Origin: Rhabdophis nuchalis
Taxonomy: Eukaryota > Chordata > Lepidosauria > Squamata > Natricidae
Direction of reading: 5' to 3'
Assembly: GCA_039707465.1 (NCBI GenBank)
Contig: CM077645.1
Span: 142,539,503 to 142,603,502 of the forward strand
Length of the DNA stretch: 64,000 nt
A program made the translations under genes and the position numbers. Under the pieces are notes generated by a model, which worked only from the letters and a program-made list of their open reading frames with translations, was not told where the DNA came from and made no database searches. This document shows positions 46,600 to 55,645 of the stretch, piece by piece (the first letter of the stretch is position 1; every line of letters starts with the position of its first letter).

Positions 46600-48029
46600 A
46601 AGCACCTACAATTTCTGAAGGCAAGCTGTTCCACTGGTTAATTGTCCTCACTGTTAGGAAGTTTCTCCTTAATTCTAGGTTGCTTCTCTCCTTGATTAGT
46701 TTCCATCCATTGTTTCTTGTCTTGCCTTCTGGTGCTTTGAAAAATAGTTTGACCCCTTCTTCTTTGTGGCACCCCCTCAAATACTGGAATACTGCTATCA
46801 TGTTACCCCTAGTCCTTCTTTTCTATAGACTGGCCATATCCAATTCCTGCAACCGTTGATACTGTATGTTTTTGTGTTCAGGTCCTTAATTATCTTCTTT
46901 GCTCTTCTTTGCACTTTCCCCCCCCCCAAAGCCTCAGCATCTTTTTTGTAATGTGCTGACCAAACCTGGATGCAGTATTGCAGGTATGGTCTTACTAAGG
47001 ATTTATAAAGCCCTACTAATATGATTTTGATTCTATGCCTCTGTTTATACAACCAAGAGTTGTATTAGCTTTTTTGGTGGAGGCTGCACACACTACTGGC
47101 TCATGTTTAAGTGATCGTCCACTAGGGCTCCAAGGTTCCTCTCACAGTTACTGTTTTGAGCCAGGTCTAATCTGTAGGTGTACTATGGTTTTTTTCCTGC
47201 CTAGATGTAAAACCTTCCTTTTCTCCACATTAAATTTCATTGAATAGGGTCCATTGTTCAAGTTTGCCTTTTTGAATCCTGAGCCTGTCTTCTGGGGTGT
47301 TGGCTATTCCTGCCAGCTTAGTGTCATCTGCAAATTTAATGACTTTCCCTTCTATCCCCTCATCTAAGTCATTTATGAACATATTGAAGAGTATATTTGA
47401 TGAAAAGCAGAGCCTTGTCATACATTAAAGAGTAACATATTCATTACTGCACAATTATAAGTTTCCATGGTTCATAGGATCAGAACAACTGAAGATAAAT
47501 GTGGCATTGAAGTAAATTAAGCCATCTTCTTTTTCCTATGTAATATAAAGTTATTATATCTGGACTACAAAATTCTAGAGGATGATGAGATGACAGTAAA
47601 CAGAGATGTCTTTATCTCCTTATTTGCTACTGTTGCCCTTCCCCCAGATTTTATAGCTCAGATACGGTATGCCCATTAAAGGTAACTACATATTAAAGAT
47701 ACTTATCACTTACAAATAATAACAATAATACATAGTAATAGTAACAAGACCTACTGTAATAATTAATATGGGTAGTAAGGAGTAAATTCCGTTATATTCC
47801 TTTTCTCCACAAAATCCCTTTTGCCTTCCCAGCTGCCTGTTCTTACTATGTGTTTCTCTGTGAGGAGCACTTCATGATAAAGTACTTAAATTAAGCCAGT
47901 GTGATAATTGAGCTCTATGCAATAAGTATTTCTACATTTTAGGCAAGATTACTAGGAATTGCAATAGAAAATGTCTACAGAGTACCAGGATGTCATATTC
48001 AAATTTATCTATTAAAAATGGGAATTGGG

Positions 48030-48154
48030 GCAAGACCTGTGATGGCACAATGGTTAGAATGCAGTATTGCAGGCTAACTCTGCCCACAGCCAAGTGTTCG
48101 AACCTGAGCAGTTCAAGGTTGACTCAGCCTTCCATCCTTCCGAGGCTAAAAATA
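48030..48154 (+). mobile_element. tRNA-type SINE, 5' half
   Basis: GTGATGGCACAATGGTTAGA, CAGTATTGCAGGCTAACTCT, GTGTTCGAACCTGAGCAG (B box) and GACTCAGCCTTCCATCCTTC match the SINE at 39957. The 3' half is missing. Confidence 0.82.
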
Positions 48155-49096
48155 AAGAAAACTGATATGGAAATGAAAAGTTAAAATTTCATTATAGTAA
48201 AGTGGACCAAAGCATTTTGGATTGTCTATGATGAAGAGAAAAGATTAACCTGCCCACTATAAGGTGAATATTATATCAATGCTTCCTTTGAAGTTCATCC
48301 TTGGAAAAAGAGTTGCAAGCAACAGCATGTCAGATCTCTGTTTATGTTAGCACAGATAAGAAGCATAAAAGCAGGTAAAGTTTGTCTTTCAATTTTACTC
48401 AAATCAAAATGAAAATTCTAATAAAAAATCCTCTCCCACTTGCCCCCTTTCCTTAAACCCTTGGTGATCACTGACTCACATTCCCACTTTATCTGTTTAT
48501 ATTAATCAACCACAAATGTGCAAATAGTAGCAACTCAAGAATTGCAAGAAGGGCTATTCTTTAACATTGCAATTTTTTGTGTGTTTTTTTAATTTGTAGT
48601 AGTAGCAATAGAAGTAATACAGATGAGGGGAAGATAGTGTGGAAAGGAATCCTATGGATTTGTGGCAATCTCTTTGATGCCATTATATCAGAGAATTATA
48701 CAGATGGAAGGGGAAGGGAAATCGTAAGATGAAATTTGAACCAGTCATATTATTATAAAGAATGAGGCAGCTATCTCAAGGAGCAGATGCCGGAAAGGAG
48801 GGGAGGTAGGCCAAGCCTTAACCACTCTCATTCTTTGAAGACAGGATTGTATGCCATGTCACACTTAGCGTGCAGTAAATAACACACAATCCATTCATCT
48901 GCTAGTCTATTCTGCTTCTGTTATTCCTCAGACAATCAATTGTCAGTCCTGGGTATTTCTGCTACTCTCAGTAAAAGAAGATGTTATCACTCATTGCTTG
49001 AATTCACTTCACGAATGTGAAAAAGAAAAAAAGAAAAAAACCTACCATAAACAAGCAAACCTCCTGTTAAAAAACCTTCCCTTTGTGTTATTACAG

Positions 49097-49218
49097 ACAA
49101 CCCAAAAGAAAGCAGCCAAGTCCCAGTATTTATTAAAGTCCTGGATGTGAATGACAACGCCCCAGAGTTTGTCATGTTTTATGAGACCTTCGTCTGTGAA
49201 AATGCAAAAGCTGAGCAG
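49097..49218 (+). CDS. CDH6: CDH6 coding exon: EC4 end, EC4/EC5 linker
   Basis: This 122-nt exon encodes in-window residues 388-428: [20 protein letters not shown], then [20 protein letters not shown]. The linker DVNDNAPEF binds calcium between EC4 and EC5, and the cysteine in FVCEN is the first EC5 cysteine. The acceptor is TGTTATTACAG and the donor GTTAGC; phase 1 on entry and 0 on exit. Confidence 0.96.
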
Positions 49219-49372
49219 GTTAGCAGTTTGTGTTTTGAACATATAAACGAATAGCTGGTGTTTTGTGCCTTTTGCGTTACAAGGAACTGTCGGCGATGGT
49301 AAATGAAATCAGCTCATCATTTCTTGGCCCAAACTGTGACTGGCATTTTGCATGATTTAGATCAGGGGTCTC

Positions 49373-49461
49373 CAACCTTTGCAACTTTAAGCAAAGCTGG
49401 CTGGAGAAGTCTGGGAGCTGAAGTCCTTCAGACTTAAAGTTGCAAAGGTTGGAGACCCCTG
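49373..49461. mobile_element. hAT-type hairpin MITE, CAGGGGTCTCCAACC family, deleted copy
   Basis: Ends CAGGGGTCTCCAACCTTTGC and GCAAAGGTTGGAGACCCCTG are exact inverted repeats. It equals the 50226 element with one arm shortened. Confidence 0.88.
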
Positions 49462-49734
49462 GTTTAAATGACTCTTTCTGCACTTTGTTTCACTATCTGC
49501 CATTCTGCCCTTCTCCTGTTCCTTTTGACAAAAAATTCTCTTCCTTTTGATAAACCAATGGTGAGTGTATAGAGAGTATATGCAACCTTAATGGAGCAAA
49601 AATCACCAGATCCAAACTCTGGTTGTTCAGCAATCCAAACAACCAGTTAGTATTATTTTATGTGTAAACTTCTATTTGATTCATAAACAGAGACTGGCAA
49701 AAGTATAATAATTCAAGTCCTAACCAAAAATATG

Positions 49735-50128
49735 CAGGTGGTATACGATCATAATGGAGTCCAAAATTTCTGTTGTTAAGTGAGACATTTGTTAAGAGAG
49801 TTTTTCCCCATTTTATGACCTTTCTTGTCACAGTTGTTAAGTGCATTATTGCAGTTCACAAGTTAATAACCCAGTTGTTAAGTGAATCTGGCTTCCCCAT
49901 TGACTTTGCTTGTCAGAAGGTCACAAAAGGTGAGCACATGACCTTGGGACATAGCAATGGTCATAAGGATGAACCAGTTGCCACGCATGTGAAATTTTTA
50001 TCACATGGTTATGGGGATGCTGCAAAAGTCGTAAGTGTGGGAAAATGGCTATAAGTCACTTTTTTCATTGCTGTTGTAACTTTGAATGAACTAAACTAAA
50101 TGAACTGCTGTACGTTGCGGACTACCTG
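49735..50128 (+). mobile_element. TA-target MITE (CAGGTAG family)
   Basis: It starts CAGGTGGTATACGATCATAA and ends GTTGCGGACTACCTG. The interior (TTGTTAAGTGAGACATTTGT, GAATCTGGCTTCCCCATTGA) matches the other copies. The flanking TAs have mutated to TG. Confidence 0.85.
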
Positions 50129-50225
50129 TGGACATTTCTGAGCAGGGTATTTTTGTGTGGGTAATAGAAGGATGTTCAGATCTGATCAATTCAATATTTC
50201 CAAATATAGAGGGAATCCTTTAGGT

Positions 50226-50360
50226 CAGGGGTCTCCAACCTTTGCAACTTTAAGTCTGAAGGACTTCAGCTCCCAGTCTTCTCCAGCCAGCAAAGCTGGC
50301 TGGAGAAGTCTGGGAGCTGAAGTCCTTCAGACTTAAAGTTGCAAAGGTTGGAGACCCCTG
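50226..50360. mobile_element. hAT-type hairpin MITE, near-perfect palindrome
   Basis: Exact CTTTAGGT duplications (50218-50225, 50361-50368) flank 135 bp in which the left arm, CAGGGGTCTCCAACCTTTGC to CTCCAGCCAGC, is complementary to the right arm with almost no mismatch. Confidence 0.93.
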
Positions 50361-50567
50361 CTTTAGGTATTGCTGCCAGCCAGGGTTCCAATTATAATTG
50401 GTGTAACGATGGATTTCCCCCCCTCCATGTGTTCAATTTATGGAAAATCTGCAAGTTCATTTATTTTGCAGTGGGGGAGGGATTGTTTTTCCTCAATCCT
50501 ACCCTTATGGTGTGGTATTTGTGTTCGTGTGTGCATAATATTTTCAGAGGAATAAACATATAATAAG

Positions 50568-50778
50568 AGCCAGACTGGTGTAAAGCTTAAGACATAAAGC
50601 TAGAAACTGGAAAACATTATATTCTGGCTTTAGGAACAGGTGACCTTGAGCCAGTCCTTCTTTCCCAGCCCTATGACAAAGGTAATGGCAAACCACTTCT
50701 GGAAAAAAAAACTTGCTAAGGAAATTAAGGAACTAGTCCAGGCAGTCTCTGAGCATCGGACGTGACTGAATGGAAAAA
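50568..50778 (+). mobile_element. tRNA-type SINE with BovB-like tail
   Basis: GGTGTAAAGCTTAAGACATA, GGTGACCTTGAGCCAGTCC, GGTAATGGCAAACCACTTCT and GTCCAGGCAGTCTCTGAGCA, then CGGACGTGACTGAATGG. The last block is the BovB-type 3' end. Confidence 0.82.
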
Positions 50779-51141
50779 AAAGAGACATATCAGACTAGGT
50801 AACAAAATCATCTGCCTGAGACAGATATGTTAATCTATGACCTTCAGTGATGCCTGAAATATGCGAGCATGTTGGGGGATTAATAAATCCCTCTCTAATT
50901 ACATCACCAATATAAAAGTAACAGTGAAAGCCTTTTTCCCCCCCAAGTTCCCAGTTTTCATGAAAAAATTATTCTATTCGGAGGAAAGATTAGTGTACAA
51001 TAAAAAAAATATCCTTATTAATCACTATTTTAATTGATTGCTTTGAGCCTATCTATTATTTCTGATGAATAAGAACAAGGTGTAGCTATTGGTCTGTGTG
51101 CCATAAGTAAAGATAAAATAACAATATTTTTACTTTTTTAG

Positions 51142-51259
51142 CTCATCCAGACTCTAAGTGCAGTTGACAAAGATGATGCTTTTGGTGGGCACAAATTCTC
51201 ATTCACTTTGGCCCCAGAAGTAGCCAGTAGCTCCAATTTCACCCTTCAGGACAACAAAG
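51142..51259 (+). CDS. CDH6: CDH6 coding exon: EC5, first part
   Basis: This 118-nt exon encodes in-window residues 429-467: LIQTLSAVDKDDAFGGHKFS, then TLAPEVASSSNFTLQDNK. It carries the degenerate EC5 VDKDD motif and an NFT N-glycosylation sequon. The acceptor is TACTTTTTTAG and the donor GTATCC; entry phase 0, exit phase 1. Confidence 0.95.
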
Positions 51260-51374
51260 GTATCCTTGGTGTTCATTTTTAATTGTATACTATCTCTCTT
51301 TCTTATTTAGCTTTTGACATTCAGAAAGAACTCACTCCTTACCACATTTTTACATTCTTTTTTTTTCTCTCCAG
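51260..51374 (+). other. CDH6: CDH6 short intron within EC5
   Basis: 115 bp, GTATCC to CTCTCCAG, with a T-rich tract before the acceptor. Confidence 0.9.
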
Positions 51375-51626
51375 ATAATACAGCTGGAATCTATACAAAG
51401 AAAATGAGATACAACCGTCATGAAATGAATATGTACCTCCTACCGGTGATAATCTCAGACAATGAGTATCCAGTTCAGAGTAGCACAGAGACGGTGACAA
51501 TTCGAGTGTGTGCCTGTGACCAAAGAGGCAAAATGCTGTCCTGTAATGCTGAAGCACTGATCCACCCAACTGGCCTTAGCACAGGCGCATTGATCGCAAT
51601 TCTCCTTTGTATAATTATATTGTTAG
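51375..51626 (+). CDS. CDH6: CDH6 coding exon: EC5 end and start of transmembrane helix
   Basis: This 252-nt exon encodes in-window residues 468-551. It reads [57 protein letters not shown], and then the start of the membrane helix [14 protein letters not shown]. The paired EC5 cysteines in CACD and SCNAE are conserved. The acceptor CTCTCCAG is only 115 bp from the previous exon; the donor is GTAAAG. Translation continues open past the donor for 40 codons to a stop at 51746-51748. Confidence 0.96.
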
Positions 51627-52454
51627 GTAAAGGACTTTGCATGAACTCAAGGGCTATGGGGAGTCGGATGGAGAACATAAATTGTGCTAAGGAACAAATG
51701 AAGCATATTACACATGAATATAACTATGAATTATTATTAGTGGAGTAATCTTTTAGTATAGATAGCATCAGCCCATGATACATTCTTACTTTCTGGGTAT
51801 TCATCAATAGTGATAAGCAATACATTGACTGTGATAAAGAGAAAACCACCATTTCAGTTTCAACCATCTCCATAGTCATACCATCTTTCCTATTTCTACA
51901 CATCAATCAAATATCGCAAATTTATTTTGCTAACTTGTTAGTTACTTGTTAGTTACAAAGTTAGTTAGCTTGCTATATAATTAACAAACCCAAGTATGTA
52001 TCCTCTATAAGCAGTTCAGCATTATTAATCCTAACCATGTTCTGCAGTTATAATTATGGAGGAACTCACATGGATCAATTCAAATACATATAATTTAAAG
52101 TTCACCCACTAAGAAGCTGTGGGCATACTAATTCCTTAAATGCAGCTGCCACAAATATCCTTCTATTTCCAATCAGGACATTATTATTCCCATCATTCTC
52201 CAGCTTGATAGAGGTATTGCTGGGTTGAAATATTAACTAACATAACAAGAAAAATATACTCCATAATTTTTGCTGTATCTATTTCTCATCTTTCTTTACC
52301 TCTGCTTAAAGTCATAGCAACAAGAACAACAACAACACAATGTTGTCAGGAGATGTTTGGTAGATGCAGGTGGGAAAGGCTAATCAACTGGAATTTTAAA
52401 GTGCTTTCAAAAAATTCACCAATGCATGAGAATATCTGTAACTCAGGAGTTGAA

Positions 52455-52640
52455 CTTTGAGTGCTCTCTGAGCTTAGTTACCTGTTTGCAGACATTTCAT
52501 TATGCAACTAGATAACTCCATTTGTGAGAATGAGTGTGGGGTTTTCTACCTGCTTGGATATAAAAGCTTGCCTTGCCAGTTTTGGGGAAGAGAGTATCTC
52601 CTTGACAGTTTCTTGGTTTTCTAGCTATAACTCTATAATC
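52455..52640 (-). mobile_element. Penelope-like terminal region (diverged)
   Basis: On the minus strand GTTATCTAGTTGCATAATGA then AATGTCTGCAAACAGG and AACTAAGCTCAGAGAGCACT match the end region at 40360-40640 and 31280-31390. The CTGATGA box is lost. Confidence 0.6.
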
Positions 52641-53364
52641 TAGGAATCAATAAATTGTGCTGTCAGGATGGGGTTTAATATAAAAATTATTGGGACTGTG
52701 ATTCTATAGCCTGCAGTGGAATTTAATTAATAGCTGATATCATCTTTTTCTTTTTCTTTGATCTGAAATAAAATATTAATGCCAGGTAGTTAACCAAAAA
52801 CAGCAAAATAATTAAACTACAAATTCTATCTCTAAGAGTAACAAAGCAGATGATTTGATCATTCCTTTGCTTTTGGTTATATATCTTATTTTTCAATCTT
52901 AGCAGACCTAGTTTTAATGCTAAGAATTGCTGAAGAGCCAAAAGAGAAGCAGCATCTTAGCTTTGCTTTTAACATGTTTTTTTACCATTAAGAAGACCTA
53001 TTCTACAAGTTCACATTCAAATGAAAAAAAACAGCTTGAGCACCGAGAACACAATTATATTTTGAGCTGAATTACTTAGTAATTTGCACAAATTCAATTT
53101 GCATATTTATTTCTTTGAATGAAATCTCATTTCTGGTGATATTAGAGTACCAGACTAAAAATAAATTTAAAAATGCAAATTAGCTCTGTATTTTTACCCT
53201 GGTTGGTAAAGTATTAGATGATATAGAACACAAATAACTATTTGGACGGAGACAGAATTTATATGGCACAGAGATAAATATATTGATCAAAGGATGAGAT
53301 AAACTCCAGAGATAGTTGTAAAGGCTATGCAACTTTTGCATGATCCTTTCCATAGTTTCCCATT

Positions 53365-53625
53365 TCCAAACAGTTATTTTTGTTGTTGTTAACTGCAAAG
53401 TTGTGTCCGACCCATCGCAACCCCATGGACAACATTCCTCCAGGCCTTCCTGTCTTCTACCATCTTCTGGAGTCCATTTAAGTTCACGCCTACTGCTTCA
53501 GTGACTCCATCCAGTCACCTCATTCTCTGTCATCTTGTTCTTCTTCTGCCCTCAATTGTTCCTAGCATTAGGCTCTTCTCCAGTGAGTCCTTCCTTCTCA
53601 TTAGGTGGCAATTATTTTAGGGATA
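53365..53625 (-). mobile_element. BovB (RTE-group) LINE fragment
   Basis: AGTTGTGTCCGACCCATCGC, AACCCCATGGAC, CCAGGCCTTCCTGTCTTC, CAGTGACTCCATCCAGTCAC, CTTCTTCTGCCCTCAATTG and CTCTTCTCCAGTGAGTCC follow the order known in BovB. BovB ORF2 reads on the opposite strand. BovB is abundant in squamates. Confidence 0.82.
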
Positions 53626-54278
53626 CCTTATTTGTATATTCAGCACCATAGAGTTTGTCCATGTGATCTGCATTTAAGAGGGAAAAACTATTCCTGAGAA
53701 GTTCTGCTAGCCAAAAAAGTCAATTCAAGGTTGGATGGATAAGCAGTCTCATTTGCGTAAGACTCTCTATTTTTCTTCATTTATAATTTGAAGATTCTTC
53801 TAAGCTAAGAGACTCAGTAAAGTTGTCTTCTGTGAGGATCTTCTGAAAATCATGGAATAGCTCTGTTAACAGCTTGAATATTTTTGTAAGAAGACTGCAA
53901 AAACATGATAATTTCATGATTTCTATCAATAAGAAAACTAGTATTTTTATTTCCACAGTCAAGTATTTTAGTGAAGTTGAGGAAAGAATGGGTCAGTCAG
54001 CTTTTGAATGTACCTAAGTGTCTGTTTTAATTTTATGGCAATCATCTTTGACTTTGGAGTATAGTGAGAATTATCTAATAAATATTCCAAACTAAATTAT
54101 TTGGATGAGTTATTCTTTAAACTAAAAGAATCTAAGTTTTAATTAAGGTGGGAAAGACCTTATTAAGAGTATCATTGAGAACTTTGGTGGTTGTGTGTTT
54201 GAAGCTTTATTTATGTCAGCACTCACATTCAAATATTGCAATTCCTGAAATGGTTGAAGGTAAGTCCACATTTTAAAC

Positions 54279-54456
54279 CAGGAGGTCCCAAGCCCCGGTC
54301 TGTGGATCAGCATCGGGCCACAGCATGCAAGAAACCAGGCCGTACAAACAAGTCAAGCCCAAATCCATGGGATGCAGATAGCTTTTGAAACCATGCCCAT
54401 CTGGTACCTCTCTCCATGGAACTAGTCCCTGGTGGCCAAAAGTTTGGGGGCTACTG
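54279..54456. mobile_element. hAT-type MITE, CAGAGGTCCCCAAC family
   Basis: CAGGAGGTCCCAAGCCCC and AGTTTGGGGGCTACTG ends are flanked by exact TTTTAAAC duplications (54271-54278, 54457-54464). Confidence 0.9.
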
Positions 54457-55154
54457 TTTTAAACCACCAGTTATAAATAATAGTTTGTCATTTTCCATAC
54501 TGTATTTAGATTTTGGCAATTAGACATTTGAGAGCCAAATCTGGTTTTTGAAGTGTCAAAAAGCAAATATAGCACCAGAGGCAACTGGGAAAATACTCAG
54601 AATTGCCTATTTTTAAATAACATAGATTAAATAAAGAATTATAACATACCTTCAATAAATGTTTTAAAGGAAGACATTTTTAAAGTGTTACTATAACTTT
54701 TTTCCTTGTATAATATTGATACTGTCTCACTTTAAAAAGAAATCCTTTGAGAACAAAATTCAAATAATTTCAGAGTTCATCGTCAACATTTGATGTAACT
54801 GAATTTTTTTGTTCTTTTGCCTCTCCTCAAAATAATCACTTCTCTGACTTTAAAAGGATTGCACTGTTGCAACATAAAAACCAACTGAAATTCATCTACA
54901 TTTTAGCTTGAACCCATTTGCATTTCCCCAAACCTTTCCCTGTACTTAACAGCTCCTAAAATGATGAGCTCCAAAGTGAGAATGAGGTTATGGATTGTAC
55001 TGTTTTGCAGATCTTCTTGCAAAAGAAAACAAAGCAAGTTCCAAAGAACACAAATTTCATGGTAGCTTGCTTTTGTTTTAATTAGCTGGAGAATTAATGT
55101 CCCTCTCAACGCAGCCGACTTTTGCTCAATTTATTTATTTATTTTTCTTGCCAG

Positions 55155-55645
55155 TTACCGTGGTGCTGTTTGCCGCACTGAGACGGCAAAGGAAGAAAGA
55201 GCCTTTGATCATCTCTAAAGAGGACATCCGAGATAACATTGTCAGTTACAATGACGAAGGCGGCGGAGAGGAAGACACTCAAGCCTTTGATATTGGCACG
55301 CTGCGGAATCCTGAAGCCATAGAGGACAATAAATTGCGCCGAGACATTGTGCCAGAAACGCTGTTCATGCCACGCCGGACTCCAGTGGTACGAGACAACA
55401 CTGATGTCAGAGATTTTATTAGCCAAAGGTTAAAGGAGAATGATACAGATCCAACTGCACCCCCTTATGACTCATTAGCTACATATGCATATGAAGGCAG
55501 TGGCTCAGTGGCTGACTCTCTTAGCTCTTTAGAGTCGGTGACCACAGATGGAGACCAGGACTATGATTACCTCAGTGACTGGGGACCTCGTTTTAGGAAG
55601 TTGGCCGATATGTATGGTGGCGAAGACAGTGATAAAGACTCCTAA
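55155..55645 (+). CDS. CDH6: CDH6 terminal coding exon: transmembrane end and cytoplasmic tail
   Basis: This last coding exon (491 nt, in-window residues 552-714) starts [20 protein letters not shown] and ends [12 protein letters not shown] before TAA at 55643-55645. VTVVLFAAL completes the membrane helix and RRQRKK is the cytosolic stop-transfer patch. [20 protein letters not shown] is the juxtamembrane p120-catenin region, and [20 protein letters not shown] with [10 protein letters not shown] and [19 protein letters not shown] is the beta-catenin-binding region. Differences from the mammalian sequence I remember are few, so the tail is under strong constraint. The acceptor is TTTTCTTGCCAG. 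The preceding TTTATTTATTTATTTTT forms its pyrimidine tract. Confidence 0.97.

Larger units (their letters stand above)
44660..47430 (-). pseudogene. CR1 LINE, RT C-terminal region to 3' tail, split by an insertion
   Basis: Reading on the minus strand from 47421, NMFINDLDEGIEGKVIKFAD then DTKLAGIANTPEDRLRIQKG is the RT catalytic region (FADD form). LVRPYLQYCIQVWSAHYKKD and IAVFQYLRGCHKEEGVKLFF follow, and LRRNFLTVRTINQWNSLP ends near 46600. The 3' tail resumes at 44806 and ends with CTTCCAGCTCT-type sequence near 44665. The interruption at 44807-46599 is the L1-like element. Stops and frameshifts are present. Confidence 0.88.
43931..49096 (+). other. CDH6: CDH6 intron between EC4 exons
   Basis: This 5166-bp intron contains a CR1 split by an ORF1-only L1-like element, and a partial SINE. 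44060-44640 and 47440-48020 have no recognised repeat; the former has several TAATTA-rich segments. Confidence 0.8.
49219..51141 (+). other. CDH6: CDH6 intron before EC5
   Basis: This 1923-bp intron contains two hairpin MITEs, one TA-target MITE and one SINE. Little unique sequence remains. Confidence 0.8.
51627..55154 (+). other. CDH6: CDH6 intron within the transmembrane segment
   Basis: This 3528-bp intron contains a Penelope end, a BovB fragment and one hAT MITE. 51750-52450, 52650-53360 and 54470-55150 have no repeat I recognise. The first 122 bp are open in the CDH6 frame. Confidence 0.8.
17099..55645 (+). other. CDH6: CDH6 (cadherin-6) gene, 3' ten coding exons
   Basis: Cadherin-6 is a calcium-dependent homophilic adhesion receptor of the plasma membrane that links to beta-catenin and p120-catenin. 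Ten exons of 295, 120, 168, 188, 254, 137, 122, 118, 252 and 491 coding nt join in one frame to 714 residues plus stop. They cover most of EC1, EC2 to EC5, one transmembrane helix and the full cytoplasmic tail. Exon lengths and phases are those of type II cadherins. CDH6 rather than CDH9, 10, 11, 12 or 18 is chosen from the tail: [33 protein letters not shown] and the end [12 protein letters not shown] match my memory of CDH6. The 5' exons (start codon, signal peptide, propeptide, conserved adhesion-arm tryptophans) are outside the window. No frameshift or premature stop is seen in any exon. Confidence 0.95.

Noticed and set aside
51627..51748. Treating the read-through codons as a normal part of CDH6
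   Set aside because: The GTAAAG donor and in-phase acceptor at 55155 restore the conserved membrane helix; the read-through is at best an alternative isoform.
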